Source of the DNA: Mesocentrotus franciscanus
Lineage: Eukaryota; Echinodermata; Echinoidea; Camarodonta; Strongylocentrotidae
Length of the DNA: 64,000 nucleotides
Assembly (NCBI GenBank): GCA_037976565.1
Contig: CP137671.1
Location: 21,163,267-21,227,266, forward strand
Direction: 5' to 3'
Position numbers and translations under genes: made by a program. Shown here one piece after another: positions 1-12,500 of this stretch (the stretch's first letter is position 1; each line of letters begins with the position of its first letter). The notes below the pieces were generated by a model that had not been told where the DNA came from, made no database searches, and worked only from the letters and a program-made list of their open reading frames with translations.

Positions 1-377
1 CAAACAGACACATACAATAGATACCAGTACACACAAACAAACATCCCTATTGTTTACTGTCCATTTTTTCCCATGCTGTGGGCCTGGATGTTTCATTTCC
101 CTTGTGGCCCTTCTCCAAGGGTCCTGTCTTCAGCATCTGTCAAACAAAAAACAACAAACAAGCTGAGGCATCAACCTATATATGATTACTGAGACTAGAC
201 TTTTGGAAAATTAAACAAAGTGCTAAAGTTTTCCTAAAGTTTGTCACATCCACCAAGCATTATATAGTCCACGGATACGGTTTCCAGCAAATAAAAAAGT
301 CTAAGTACAATTTTACACTGCAAGTAACAGTAAATTTCACCAAGGAGAAATAAACTTATGGAATGTTTCCTATGCAG
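1..377 (+). other. Intron of the ASK1 gene upstream of the first visible exon
   Basis: No coding exon is recognisable. The segment is AT-rich and ends in a plausible acceptor (tatgcag at 371-377). The preceding exons of the gene must lie before the window because exon 1 here starts with two bases that complete a split codon. Confidence 0.7.
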
Positions 378-537
378 GTATGACCCTGAACAACTTGCTG
401 GGTAAGAAGGGGAGTCTGGTGTCGCTGGAAGACTACTGGGATGTAGCCACGTTCTTTGAGATCAGCGTCTTGGCAGGAGACTTCTCCAAGGCGTCCCAAG
501 CAGCGGAATGCATGTTCAAACTCAAACCACCCATCTG
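378..537 (+). CDS. MAP3K5: ASK1 exon 1 of window: central regulatory region
   Basis: Reads [13 protein letters not shown] and then [11 protein letters not shown], which matches the conserved [12 protein letters not shown] / DYWDV region of ASK1. The exon starts after tatgcag and ends before gtaagt, in the middle of a Trp codon (TG|G). Confidence 0.9.
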
Positions 538-3500
538 GTAAGTTCTTTCCTGTGCCACCAGATTAACAAATTTCCACAGTCCTTGGTCATGACTGAACTT
601 TAAGGAGTCAGATCTTGAGCTAGAATCTTTTGTTTCAGGGTGGAATTGGGCATGGGCATGACATATCTTCAATGACATAAACATGACTATACATGAACCT
701 GTTTCTGTTTGTGGTTAAAAACATTCATGATGAATACAATTTCAAGTGACAATTTTTACTTTCTCATGACTGACTTTTCTTAAATTGGTGAAAAATATTC
801 TTTTGTTTCAACCGGACAATACACACACATGTTTTCACTTTATGATTACAAAACTACAATTCTTGACCCACACATGTGCAATTTCAATTTTATTTTAGGG
901 GCAGGATTGAGCATCTAGTGAACAGAAAGTGTTAACGGTAACATGTAACTGTTGTAAACTTAATGCCTGTGGTTGATTGTGGCTCAAAGATTTTACGAGA
1001 TGTTAATGAAGAGTCCCAATCAAAATGGTTTCCATATCTTGTGCTTGTCTTGAGCTTTTTAGAGATTTGTCTAGTGCCATAGGTGACTATGAAGTGAATT
1101 TGATGAAGCAAAATAGAATGTAGCAAAAGGATAGCAAAGAAAAATACAATTTATTAAAATTAAATACCTGTAAACCGAACTGGCCTGGAATGAACTGAGG
1201 TGTAATGTATTCCAACAGGTATCTGAAGTCCACGTTGGGCAACATTCAGATGATATGTCGCGTGAGACCGACGTCTGATGAAGAACCAACCATTGATCAA
1301 CAACTCTTTAACTTCTGGCTGGATTTCTTTGTAGAGGCCACCAAAGAGTCCACAACAGACCTTCGCTTTCCTGTAAGTGACTGTTTTATTCTTTTCTCTG
1401 TGTGGATCCATTTGCTGGTGCATGTTTTATATCATTGTATTTGCTGCATCAGTGATGGGCTATATTCAAAAGTGGAAGCAAAAAGGCCTTGATGTTGTTG
1501 AGGTGTAGATAATAACTTATAAAATGAGATACTTTCCCTTTAGAGCCAGAACAGAGTTAATGCCCTTCTGGCCACAAACGGGCAATTTATTCAAAGACTT
1601 TTATGGTTTTCACCCACATTTGTCTCTAATTAGGTCTCAGTCCTATCGCTGAAAAAAGATCAAGTCTAAAGATCATGGAGTTTCCATTAGAACCTTTGGA
1701 CAACATTTGGTTTATGTTTATATGTACATCTTTTTCCTGGTCACCCAGTAAAATCTTTCCTAAAGCTGTATTCAAGGTTTTCACTTTATCTCGTGATGGA
1801 AATACACGACTTGTATTCAGGTTTTTTTCCTAAAGCCCATCAAGATATTTGTAAAAACCATTATAGTGCTACCCTTTATATATTTGAACTACAGTGATCA
1901 AATCCTAATCCTGGATCCTAGCAATATGGATTGTAAAACTATTTGGTTTTCTTCAAAACTCTTTAAAAAATGTTTGGTCTCTTATCAGATCCTAGTCTTG
2001 GAGCCTAATAAAATCCATGCGAAACCTGTAATTCCCTTTATTGTTTTATTTGGTCTCTAATTAGGACCTAGTCCTGGAACCTAGTAGAATCAATTCTCAG
2101 ACTGGGAATTCCCTTTAAGCTGCACAACTATATTTGGTCTATTATCGGTCCTAGTCCTGAAGCCTAGTAAGATCCATTATAAGACTCAGAATTCCCTTTA
2201 ACCCTTGAAAACCATTTGATCTCAAATCAGGTCCTGGTCCTAGAGCCCAGTAAGATCTACAAGCCCAGTTACATCACTATCAGTGAAGGGGATGAGACAC
2301 AGGAGAGATCTATTCGACTCTGGCATGTAGGCATGGAGAAAAACAGCAGGGTAAGTTTCAAAAACTTGATTATACATGTATAACCCTTTCAGGACAGGAA
2401 TTGTTTAAAAGGCTAGAGTGATCATCTTTTCTTCAAGTTGACAACAATAGTGATTTCTTTTATTGCTACATAGTTCTAAGAAAATTTCATTTCTTTTTAG
2501 ACAACATGCATGGTTGAGACCTATGTTGAAAATATAAAATTTGCCGATTTTGTTCGAAAAATAGTGATCGTGAAGTTTTGCCAGGATTTTAAAAATTTTT
2601 AAATTTAAATTTCAGGCATCAAATGCAATGTATTCGTGCAAATAAAATGAATGCGAATTGGACAGAAACTTAGTCCGGAACTTTTTTTGGAATCCTGTAG
2701 GAAAATGCCATTTGGCATGAGGAACTAGATCCCCAACGTATGTAGTATTGCTTTCATACTTTCATACTGTCATTCTCTTTTCTCTTCATGTTTTTGTTGT
2801 GTAGGAAATCAGTGAATGGCTCTTCAATTTATCCTCTATAAAGGGTGTCAGGTAAGTCAAATATGATGAACTCTGGAATTGGTTGTAAATTCATATAATT
2901 TTTTATTATTTCTTTATTGTTATTTTTAATCAAATCAAATCAAAACATTAATTTTCGTCCACTATTTAAAAAAATAACATACATAAATCAATGACAAATC
3001 ATTGTTTCATTAAATAACAGTGATGGGATCACAAAATCACCAAAAGGCTTGTTGAAAATTACCCCTTAAGAGATGTACAAAAAATAGAAAACATATGAAA
3101 TGTACAGTAATTTTCCTGTTTAATTCTGCATCCACATTCTGATGTAAAACTCACAGTTTGAATAATAAGGAGATGACATTTTACCTGTTATTGGGAAGTA
3201 TTTGATACATGTGTTTATGAGTACATATATACATGTATAATGTATATATATATATATGGATTGTTGATATTTATGATTAGAATTGACTATATCATAGATG
3301 CCAATCATTCCTAATCTGGAAGAATGATTCATTTTCTGCCTTTAAAGGTATTACAAAGTTTTGGTATAGGGTCATGAATTTGGTTCGAAAGAACATATTG
3401 GAAGCAAATGCGATTTTACAATATTCAATGATGTTTGTCGCGGTTGAAATTGAGTCTAAAGTGATGAAATTGTAAATAATAAACCCTTTATGTTGTATAG

Positions 3501-6500
3501 CGCCCTCTCAAGACTGATATTACTTTAGCTTTAAAACAATGTTTCTTGACTGTAATCGACCGATTTGCTATTCCCGTTTGGAAATTATATATCGGAACTG
3601 CATATTCTGAGATTTTCATGGTCGTAGCTACCATGGAATGGCCTTGGGCACTATTTGAAATATTTGAAATTTACCGGGAGCACTGGTAAATTTTGATTAT
3701 TCAATTTGCTCAAAAGCTGAAGTGTTTTAGGGGCTAAATTTTTTAGTGCTTCTAATACATCCACAGGGGCATCCAAATATATTAAAAATTTAAAGAATTA
3801 CTATCCATCCAATTTCAAAATTTCCCAAAACTTTGCACTACCTTTAAACTTGTGTTATGAAATATGAACCTTGTATTTTAATCGTATTTTCTGAAAACAT
3901 CCATATGAAAGCATGTAAAATACACTGTATTCTTAATACTGGCTTCGGAAATTTCTGATTTTAATGCGGTATGAATGTTTTTATTTTGGGAATGACATCT
4001 GTGATGTATCATGTACCCTAATAATACTGATATGATAAATTGTCAAATGAACAAAAATTGAATGTACCTAGGGTAGATTTAAATATTGGATTGAATTTTA
4101 AAGAGAAATTTTAGCCTGTCTTTTTATCTCCTCGTGTCGATCTTGCTGATCATCAGTACAAGATGTGAAGGAAAAAGGTACACTTTTAACTTTGAACATG
4201 GTGACTGCTTCCGCCGAAAAATTGTCATGACATGGTCCTCAGTCCCATCCATTACATTAGATGTTTGATGATGATGCTGATGGTGGGGATGATGGTGGTG
4301 ATGGTAGTGTTGATGATGATGATGATGATGATGATGGTTATAATATATGGTACTTGTACTTGTTAGCGTGATGTAGTAGGAACTGTGGCAGCATTTCATG
4401 AGCCGTCGTAAGTACGAGTTCACTGACATCTAATTGGAATCTGTGAATTGAGTTAATACATGTTTCAATAGGATGTGGGAAATTTGTGCTTGTGGCTGTT
4501 TTGTGAAATGGAGATTTTATCAAATTTCATTGTGGTTAAATCAGGGCTTTATCTCCCATAGTGTCCTACTCATTTCATTTCTTATTTTAAAGATACTGGG
4601 TCCCTTTTGCACCCAACATCAAATTCTGTAGAACTTTGCAGGAATTATGAATATGTCATGTATGTCCTGTGAAATTTAAACATTAGTAGTGTCCTAATAT
4701 TCAAATTATGCAAGGAAACCCGTTTACTTGCTAGACTTCACTGTCAGACACTATTGAGTGACTGACTGGCTTTTTTCATCTTTCATAACATACATAAAAT
4801 GAGCTGTACAGGGTACATGAGCATTTGTCTACATCAATAACCCACTTCTGGCCAAAATTAAACTGATTGAATCTTTCCGCAGCATAAAACGCACGACCAT
4901 TCGGTACAATGGTCTGAAAAATCAGACTATTACTTACTGGCTCTATAGCTCCTAAGTCGATTTGACAACTAATAGTCGTTATTTTCCCACTTAAAGACAT
5001 TTTCAAGCCCCCTTTGTCTTTCAAGTGCCGTTGGAATTTAACCTTTTCATGTTTTGGGCCTGCAAATGGGTAATAGTACCTTTAAGCGGTACTGTTAGGA
5101 TCTAAATATTAATAGTAGACTGTAGAGTTAATAGAATTTATAATTCGCATCCCTAATGCAGGATTTGAATGTTTCACACAGTTGAAAATAGCTTTTAGAT
5201 AATTGAATCTTTCAAATGCCGTTGGAATTTAATCTTTTCATTTTTTTGGCCTGCAAATGGGACATAGTACCTTTAAGTAAAACTAATTTGTGCGGAATCG
5301 GGTATTACATAAGTAAGGTATGATTTAAACAGCATAATTAAACAATAGCTGAAGTGTTCATATTCTCGATTATCAATTGATTATAATTGTCATTCTTCAA
5401 GTTAATTGCTTTCTTTGGGCATTGGATGTGTACAGTATATAGGGTGCTTTTGTAACAGCCATTTATATCATTCAACCAGGTATTGTAGGTCGTACATTTA
5501 TAACGGTTCTCTTTATCAATAGCTAATTTTACTTTGGAAAATGGGAGAGGAGAGAATGTCTTCAAGGACCATCATATTGATTAGGGAAAACTGGTTCCCA
5601 TCCATTTTGGAATTTCATTTGTGGTCTATAGAGGAGGATTTTATAGGTGTTGCTTGATTCTGGTTTTGTCTTTATCTACATGAACACTACTTACGATTAG
5701 CATGACCCAATATCTGCCGCAGCGGCTGTTGCTCCATGCTTTATATCATAAAAACTAAAGGCTTAGAGTTACAGGTGTAATTGGGTTTTAGGTTTACATT
5801 TAGGGCTAGGGCTAGGTACAGTGTTGGGTCTGTTCCTGAAGTTAGGAATTTGGTCAGTGGAGCAATTGTCGTAGGAGGATGTGTCGTATGACCACCATCA
5901 TTTATCCTTAATTAAATAAGACTTTTTTACGCCTTGTTCAGACAAAATGGGAAAAACCACCTGAGAAAGTGCCTGCAGCAAAATTAAATTACATATTAAA
6001 GTGCAGGGTATTTTATAATTTTTAAAGAAGTGAGTACATAAAGGGGCCATTATTGCAGCTATTGTTGCAGATATGTTTTGTTATTCATTTACACGTAAAA
6101 TAATGTTATTTTGCCACAGTGTCAGTGGCATTTGATGAAGGTGGTTCACTGAAGTCCCTTGGGGAGGACTTAATGCCTTCGGTCCCCTGGTTGCTTACAA
6201 GTATACACATGCTTTCTTAGCAGTCAAGTAAAACAAACAAACAAACAAACAAAATATATATGAACAAGGCTTTAGAGTTGATGTGCAGCATCATTTAAGA
6301 AAAAGACTTGGTGGCGTAGTCTGAGTCCACCCATTGTGGGAGCACTGGAACTATTGGAGGGGGGGGGGGTGCAAATGTACAAGGCAACTGATAGTTGGGA
6401 GAGTGCGGGAGGTGGTCCAGGCATCCTATTTCCTTGTCCTTTTCCCCTTCTCACTTTCCCTCTCTCTCTTTTCTTGCTTATACTTCTTTCTTTTTCTATA

Positions 6501-9500
6501 TTTTTTTTGCCACCACTCAATCATGCTCCCCCTTCGTGTCCCCATAGCTACACCACTGAATAGACTTAGTATCAAAGTGTGATATTTTATGGTTTTGTTT
6601 CAGTACATACAAGAGAGATGATCGCTGCCTCTTCCTGTATGTCCAGCAAAACGCAGATGATTTTCAACTCTTCTATCCTTCTTCCAGTCAGAGACAAAGG
6701 TAAGTGAATCTTGACCAGACATTTGCTCTGATTACAAATGCTCTGGGATTTATTCCCTCAAAGACATAGGGCTAGTGTTAGGGTTCAAGTTGAGGTTTAG
6801 GTCACATGTAGGTTTGGGTTTTGGTTAGGTGTAGTGTTTGGGTTAGGTGTAGTATTTGGGTTTGGGTTAGATGCAGTGTTTGGGTTTGGGTTAGGTGTAG
6901 TGTTTGGGTTTGGGTTAGATGTAGGTTTGGGATTGGGTTAGGTGTAGTGTTTGGGTTTGGGTTAGGTGTAGTGTTTGGGTTTGGGTTAGGTGTAGTGTAT
7001 GGGTTTGGGTTAGGTGTAGTGTTTGGGTTTGGGTTAGGTGTAGTGTTCGGGTTTGGGTTAGGTGTAGTGTTTGGGTTTGGGTTAGGTGTAGTGTTTGGGT
7101 TTGGGTTAGGTGTAGTGTATGGGTTTGGGTTAGGTGTAGTTTCTAAGTTTCTAAGTTTTCTAAGACATGATGTACATATAGATTGAGTGCACATTAAGGC
7201 TTTGATAAAGCCATTATAGATATATAGTCCTCTACATGTTACTTACCAACCTCCTCCCCAGGTTTCATGATCTGATCATGGATATGCTAGGCAGCAGTGC
7301 AGTCATTGGAGGTGAGGTGGACTCTGACCTGAATGATGAACCTATACAGGTGAGAATCCCATATGCTTTTATGTAATTGAGAGTGTACATGTATGTCAAC
7401 TTACAAAATGTCTTCACAGAAATGATATGTGAAACTTATATTTTGAATATATTATTACGACATGGAACTACTAACGTACAACTGTACATAACATAATATT
7501 TTAGGTGATTGGTACATTTTAGCAGGGTAGGATCCTCATCTTTTAGCATTTTCCATGACGAGCAATCGTTGATATTATCGACAGAGTTCTTCATAATTCT
7601 AGACGGGGCAGGTTCTCTTTTCCTAGTTCTTCAGAATGATTTGTATCTTGCTACCTAATTTTGTTTACAGATTGAGTATGAGTATACCGAATCTAAGGAC
7701 CGGGTGATGTTGGGTAGAGGGACGTTTGGTGTGGTGTATGCGGCCAGAGACTGCAGGACTCAGGTGACCATAGCGGTCAAGGAGATCCCCATCACTGATA
7801 TGAGGTAAGATGCTCAATATAAGTCATTCAAGGTAGAATCATTTGTCAAAGGAGGGATTGTTGCACGATAAGATCACTGTCTGACTCTCAATATGACTTT
7901 GTGTGGGTTCAAGTCCCGCACTGAGCAGTGAAAAGTGGTCGTCGCCACGTTGCGTGTAAGTGTGCCCCTCCCTTCTATTCTCGATTCAGGCTCGGGCTCA
8001 GGCGAAAATATTCAGACAGAACATTTACTGGAGGCCTTGTGTGTAGGAGACTCACACCCTGTGCATGTTAATACACAACACTTCTCGCAACAAGTAGGGT
8101 GTAAACCTGGTGTTTAGTGTGCCTGCAATAAACAACTGATAATGTACATGCAGATCTTTGGGATAGGCTGCATAGCCCCTCTGAAGATTACAAGTAGAAG
8201 AAGAAGATTTAAGAAGAAGATTTGTTGAAACCTTGGGGCAGCTAGACTGTTTTTCATGACAGATTAAAACTCTTTTCTAATACGATTTCAAGATCCTTTG
8301 TGAATACGATTATCCTGCTGCCCGTTCATTTTTCCCAGGAGACAAAATTATCAATAAATAATTGCAAAGGGATCTCAGACCATGTGAATATTCACCTTTT
8401 TTTGTGCTCTGTTGGCTTCAGATCCTTTCAATTCGTTGCCCCACGTCATTGGAACAAATTTCCTGCATTTCTGAGAAATAGTACTTCACTTGACTTCTTC
8501 AAAAACCATTTGAAAACATTCTTTTACATTTCTTCTTAATTTGTTCATAGACTATAAAGTGACACGGCCTTGTATCCTTGGGGAAGAGGCGCTACATCAA
8601 TCCAGTTAATTTCATTTATTCATTATTATTATTATATTAAAAACATCAGCTACAAATATTACTTCTGTAAAGAGATATTCTAAGTTGAAATACTAAAATT
8701 GGACTCTAAATTAAAATAAAGATTGTAGACAAGTCAACGCACTGGTCTGAAAGTTGGCTTTCATGCAGGTCTCATTATCAAAGCAGTTTTTCTCAACACT
8801 GTTTAGTCTGTAATCATCTGAATATTATATACAGACTTTAGGCATCATTCTATGCCTTCTAGAATTACTTTTTTTTTTGGTGGTTGGTGCTCTGAAAAGA
8901 CTCTGCTCTTTTCCCTCAACTTCTCCATTTTCTATCTTCTCCATTTTACAGGGAGGTACAGCCCCTGCATGAAGAGATCCTGCTCCACTCCAGACTCAGC
9001 CATAAAAACATCGTCAAGTATCTTGGCTCAGACATTGTTGGCAACACCTTTAAGATCTATATGGAGCAGGTTCCCGGCGGTAAGTGCAAAAAAGACGTAT
9101 CTAGATATCAAAAGAATTCCATCAGTGTTTCTTATGGTATCATATTGTGTACACCTGTATCTCCATTTTTAGGTAATAGTTTTAGTTTTTCTCCATTATT
9201 TCAGCATCCATTTGAGAGTTGGGGGAGGAATTTGCAAAACAAGCAACAAATAGTGATCAATAAAATTTGTTAGCGGAATTATGATGCCTAAAAAATAAAA
9301 GGTACTGTATTTGGACATGTTTTGAAGGTGATCAAGGATCATTGTTCTTTGACCGATGGCCTGAAGTATTGTGTTAATTCCAAAGTTTAATGACACACAG
9401 TTTTTCTGATATCTTCGACGGTTAAGATGAAAGAATATGGATGTCTTTATAAGTGTACTTTCTACATTATTGAAAGTTATAATTGATTTATTGTGTCCAT

Positions 9501-12500
9501 TGTCTGTCATATGTAGAATTGAATTGAATTGTATTGAATTGAATATAATGAATTGTATTGAATTGAATTGAATTGAATTGAATATAATGAATTGTATTGA
9601 ATTGAATTGAATTGAATTGAATATAATGAATTGTATTGGAATTGAATTGAATTGAATTGAATATAATGAATTGTATTGAATTGAATTGAATTGAATTGAA
9701 TATAATGAATTGTATTGAATTGAATTGAATTGAATTGAATATAATGAATTGTATTGAATTGAATTGAATTGAATTGAATGAATTGAATTGAATTGAATTG
9801 AATATAATGAATTGTATTGAATTGAATTGAATTGAATTGAATATAATGAATTGAATTGAATTGAATTGAATTGGATTTATTGATTCATCTGTCATACAAC
9901 ACAAAATTCATTTTCCATTGGTTTCCCAATAAGCAGAATTATATACATAACATTTTATATTTTTACAAACAATCAGTGTTCTTGGCAATGTCTTCTTATT
10001 CATTCTCACATTGATAAGAATCGCCAATATCTAAAAATGTCAAATTACTATTATATTTACATCATGCTGCTTCTGTTATATGGTAAATCAAAGACTATTT
10101 GTTTAACTATTGTATGATCATACAGGGAGCCTTTCTGCATTGCTGAGGTCAAAGTGGGGTCCGCTGAAAGACCATGAAGACACCATCATCTACTACACCA
10201 AGCAGATACTGGAAGGTCTTAGATACTTGGTAATTAACTATTTTCTCTTACATTTTTGTTGGACAAAGAGTTCTTTTCTTTACCATTCACCCCTTCCGTT
10301 CAACTATTTATGAGCTATTATCAAAAAATGTCTCTACCCTGAAAATATTGAGTCCCCCCCCCCAGAGTTTCAAAGAGGGGTATGGAGGTGGGGTAGAGAA
10401 TATCCCCCCTGTCAGTCAAAAGCAAAAGATTTGCGTGTAATTTTACACACATTTCCAAAATGATTTAAAGAACAAGACTGCATCACTATTTTTGTTTGAC
10501 ATTTCTTGTTTTATCAATAATAGTTTATGCAAATTATTTTGTTTCATAAATATACATTTTTGATGTGATTGAACAAAGTAAGGCTAATAGTGAGATGCAA
10601 TCGATACACGAGAGAGTAAATTTTATCATCCTTTTTCTCCCATTTCAGCATGACCAAAAGATCGTCCATAGGGATATCAAAGGAGACAACGTACTGGTCA
10701 ATACATACAGCGGAGTGGTCAAGATTTCAGACTTTGGGACGTCCAAGAGACTAGCTGGGTTGAATCCAGCAGCAAGCTCTTTCAAAGGTGTGTCTTCTTC
10801 TCTTTTCTCCTCCCTTACTTGACTTTCCTTCTCGTATTTTATCTCTTGAATGTATCTAAATTATGCCCATTCAGACACACTAAAGAGAAAATGCTGCAGG
10901 AAAATAGTGCATTGCTTTTCACACGTACAATTTTCTGTATCTTCTAACACACAGATGATAATAATAATAAAGTCCACTTTTATATAGCGCTTAATACATC
11001 GATGATGTCTCTCAGCGCTTTACAGATATATTATTACCCCGGTCATCGGATTCAGGCTTGCCCGCACACATTGTATGCACATTCTCCACTCCCTGGGGAG
11101 CATTCCAGCCAGGCGTCATTTAAGCGCACACTTGCTCATCTAACCACATTAACTTTCCCATCCTACCGGGTACCCATTTAATACCTGAGTGGAGAAATGT
11201 AGATTAACGTCTTGCCAAAGGACATTAGTGCCGCGGCGGGACTCGAACCCCGTACCTTGTGATCTGCAGTCTGGTGACTTATCCACTAGACCACAACCAC
11301 CTCTATATACTACACATACAGTGAAGCACCCATTCTGTCTCAGCTATGAAGAAGTTTACACGCAATATTTCATAAATCTTTTAAGAGTTATGTTATAGAC
11401 AATATTATCAAGGATAAAAATTAATGATTGTTAGTGCTATTTGATGCATATTCCACAAAATGTTGCTCATTGCTCTCTCTCTCTCTCTCTCACTCTCTAG
11501 GCACCCTTCAGTACATGGCCCCGGAAGTGATTGACAAAGGTCTAAGAGGTCATGGCGCACCAGTAAGTATAGATTTTGAATTTGTGATTGAATGTATAGT
11601 ATACATGTACAAGTATGTGTTTCATTTATTCTAGATGTATAGTCATGTAAATCAGATCAAAATAAGATATTACAAACACTGGAATGCCAGGGGAAAAAGG
11701 TTAACTTAATGATTGTGGCATAGAGCCTCCTATGCTAATTTTAACAAAAGTTGAGAGTACATAATACAATGAAATTACAGTACTGTCCTTTATTCATTAA
11801 ATTAATGGTTTTATTCTTAACTTTTATCCTGTTCATTCTCGTAGGCCGACATCTGGTCATTGGGTTGTACCATTGTTGAGATGGCTACAGGAAAACCCCT
11901 TTCATTGAGGTAAGATCCACATTAGAATGGATATTTATGGTTATGTATGTACATTACTACTATTATATCGGATTAGTCACTACGTATCCAGTCAGGATTT
12001 ACATGTACATGAAATATCATGTATCATGTATTCAGTAACAAAACACAGTACCGTATTTGCGGGCATAAAGGCTGCAGTATTTTCTGAAGAGAAAATTTCA
12101 AAAAGTCTGGGTGCGGCCTATGCACCACAGCAGTGAAAATATCGGAGATCAAAACAGCACGTAATCGTACATATGGGACTACAATGACTATACCAGTTCA
12201 TGTACAAAACTACAATGGTACAGGACATTTCTAGAATAACTCAACACATCTTACCTACAATTTGTGTTATATTGATGACATGAAGTTTTGTCAATCTCGT
12301 GAATAAACTTCATAACATACCAAAATAACAAAAACTATCGGTAGATCTAGATCTAAGTTCATGCCATCGCTAAAGCAATCTCAATCCTACGCAGCCCACG
12401 CCCCCAGCTATGAGTATGGCGCAATACACGACTGTAGTACAACTGCGGCCGCAGAAGGCAGTATTTTTTGTTTTGTTTTGTTTTGTCTACGAAATGTCAA

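Noticed and set aside
6802..7194. Asn/Pro-Thr repeat protein on the - strand and Val/Trp/Gly frame on the + strand
   Set aside because: Both are translations of a minisatellite whose unit length is a multiple of three.
9517..9875. Possible CRISPR-like array because of regular spacing
   Set aside because: Spacers and repeats are all the same pentamer variants, and the locus lies in a eukaryotic intron.
9488..9904. FNSIQ repeat protein
   Set aside because: Translation of the GAATT satellite inside an ASK1 intron.
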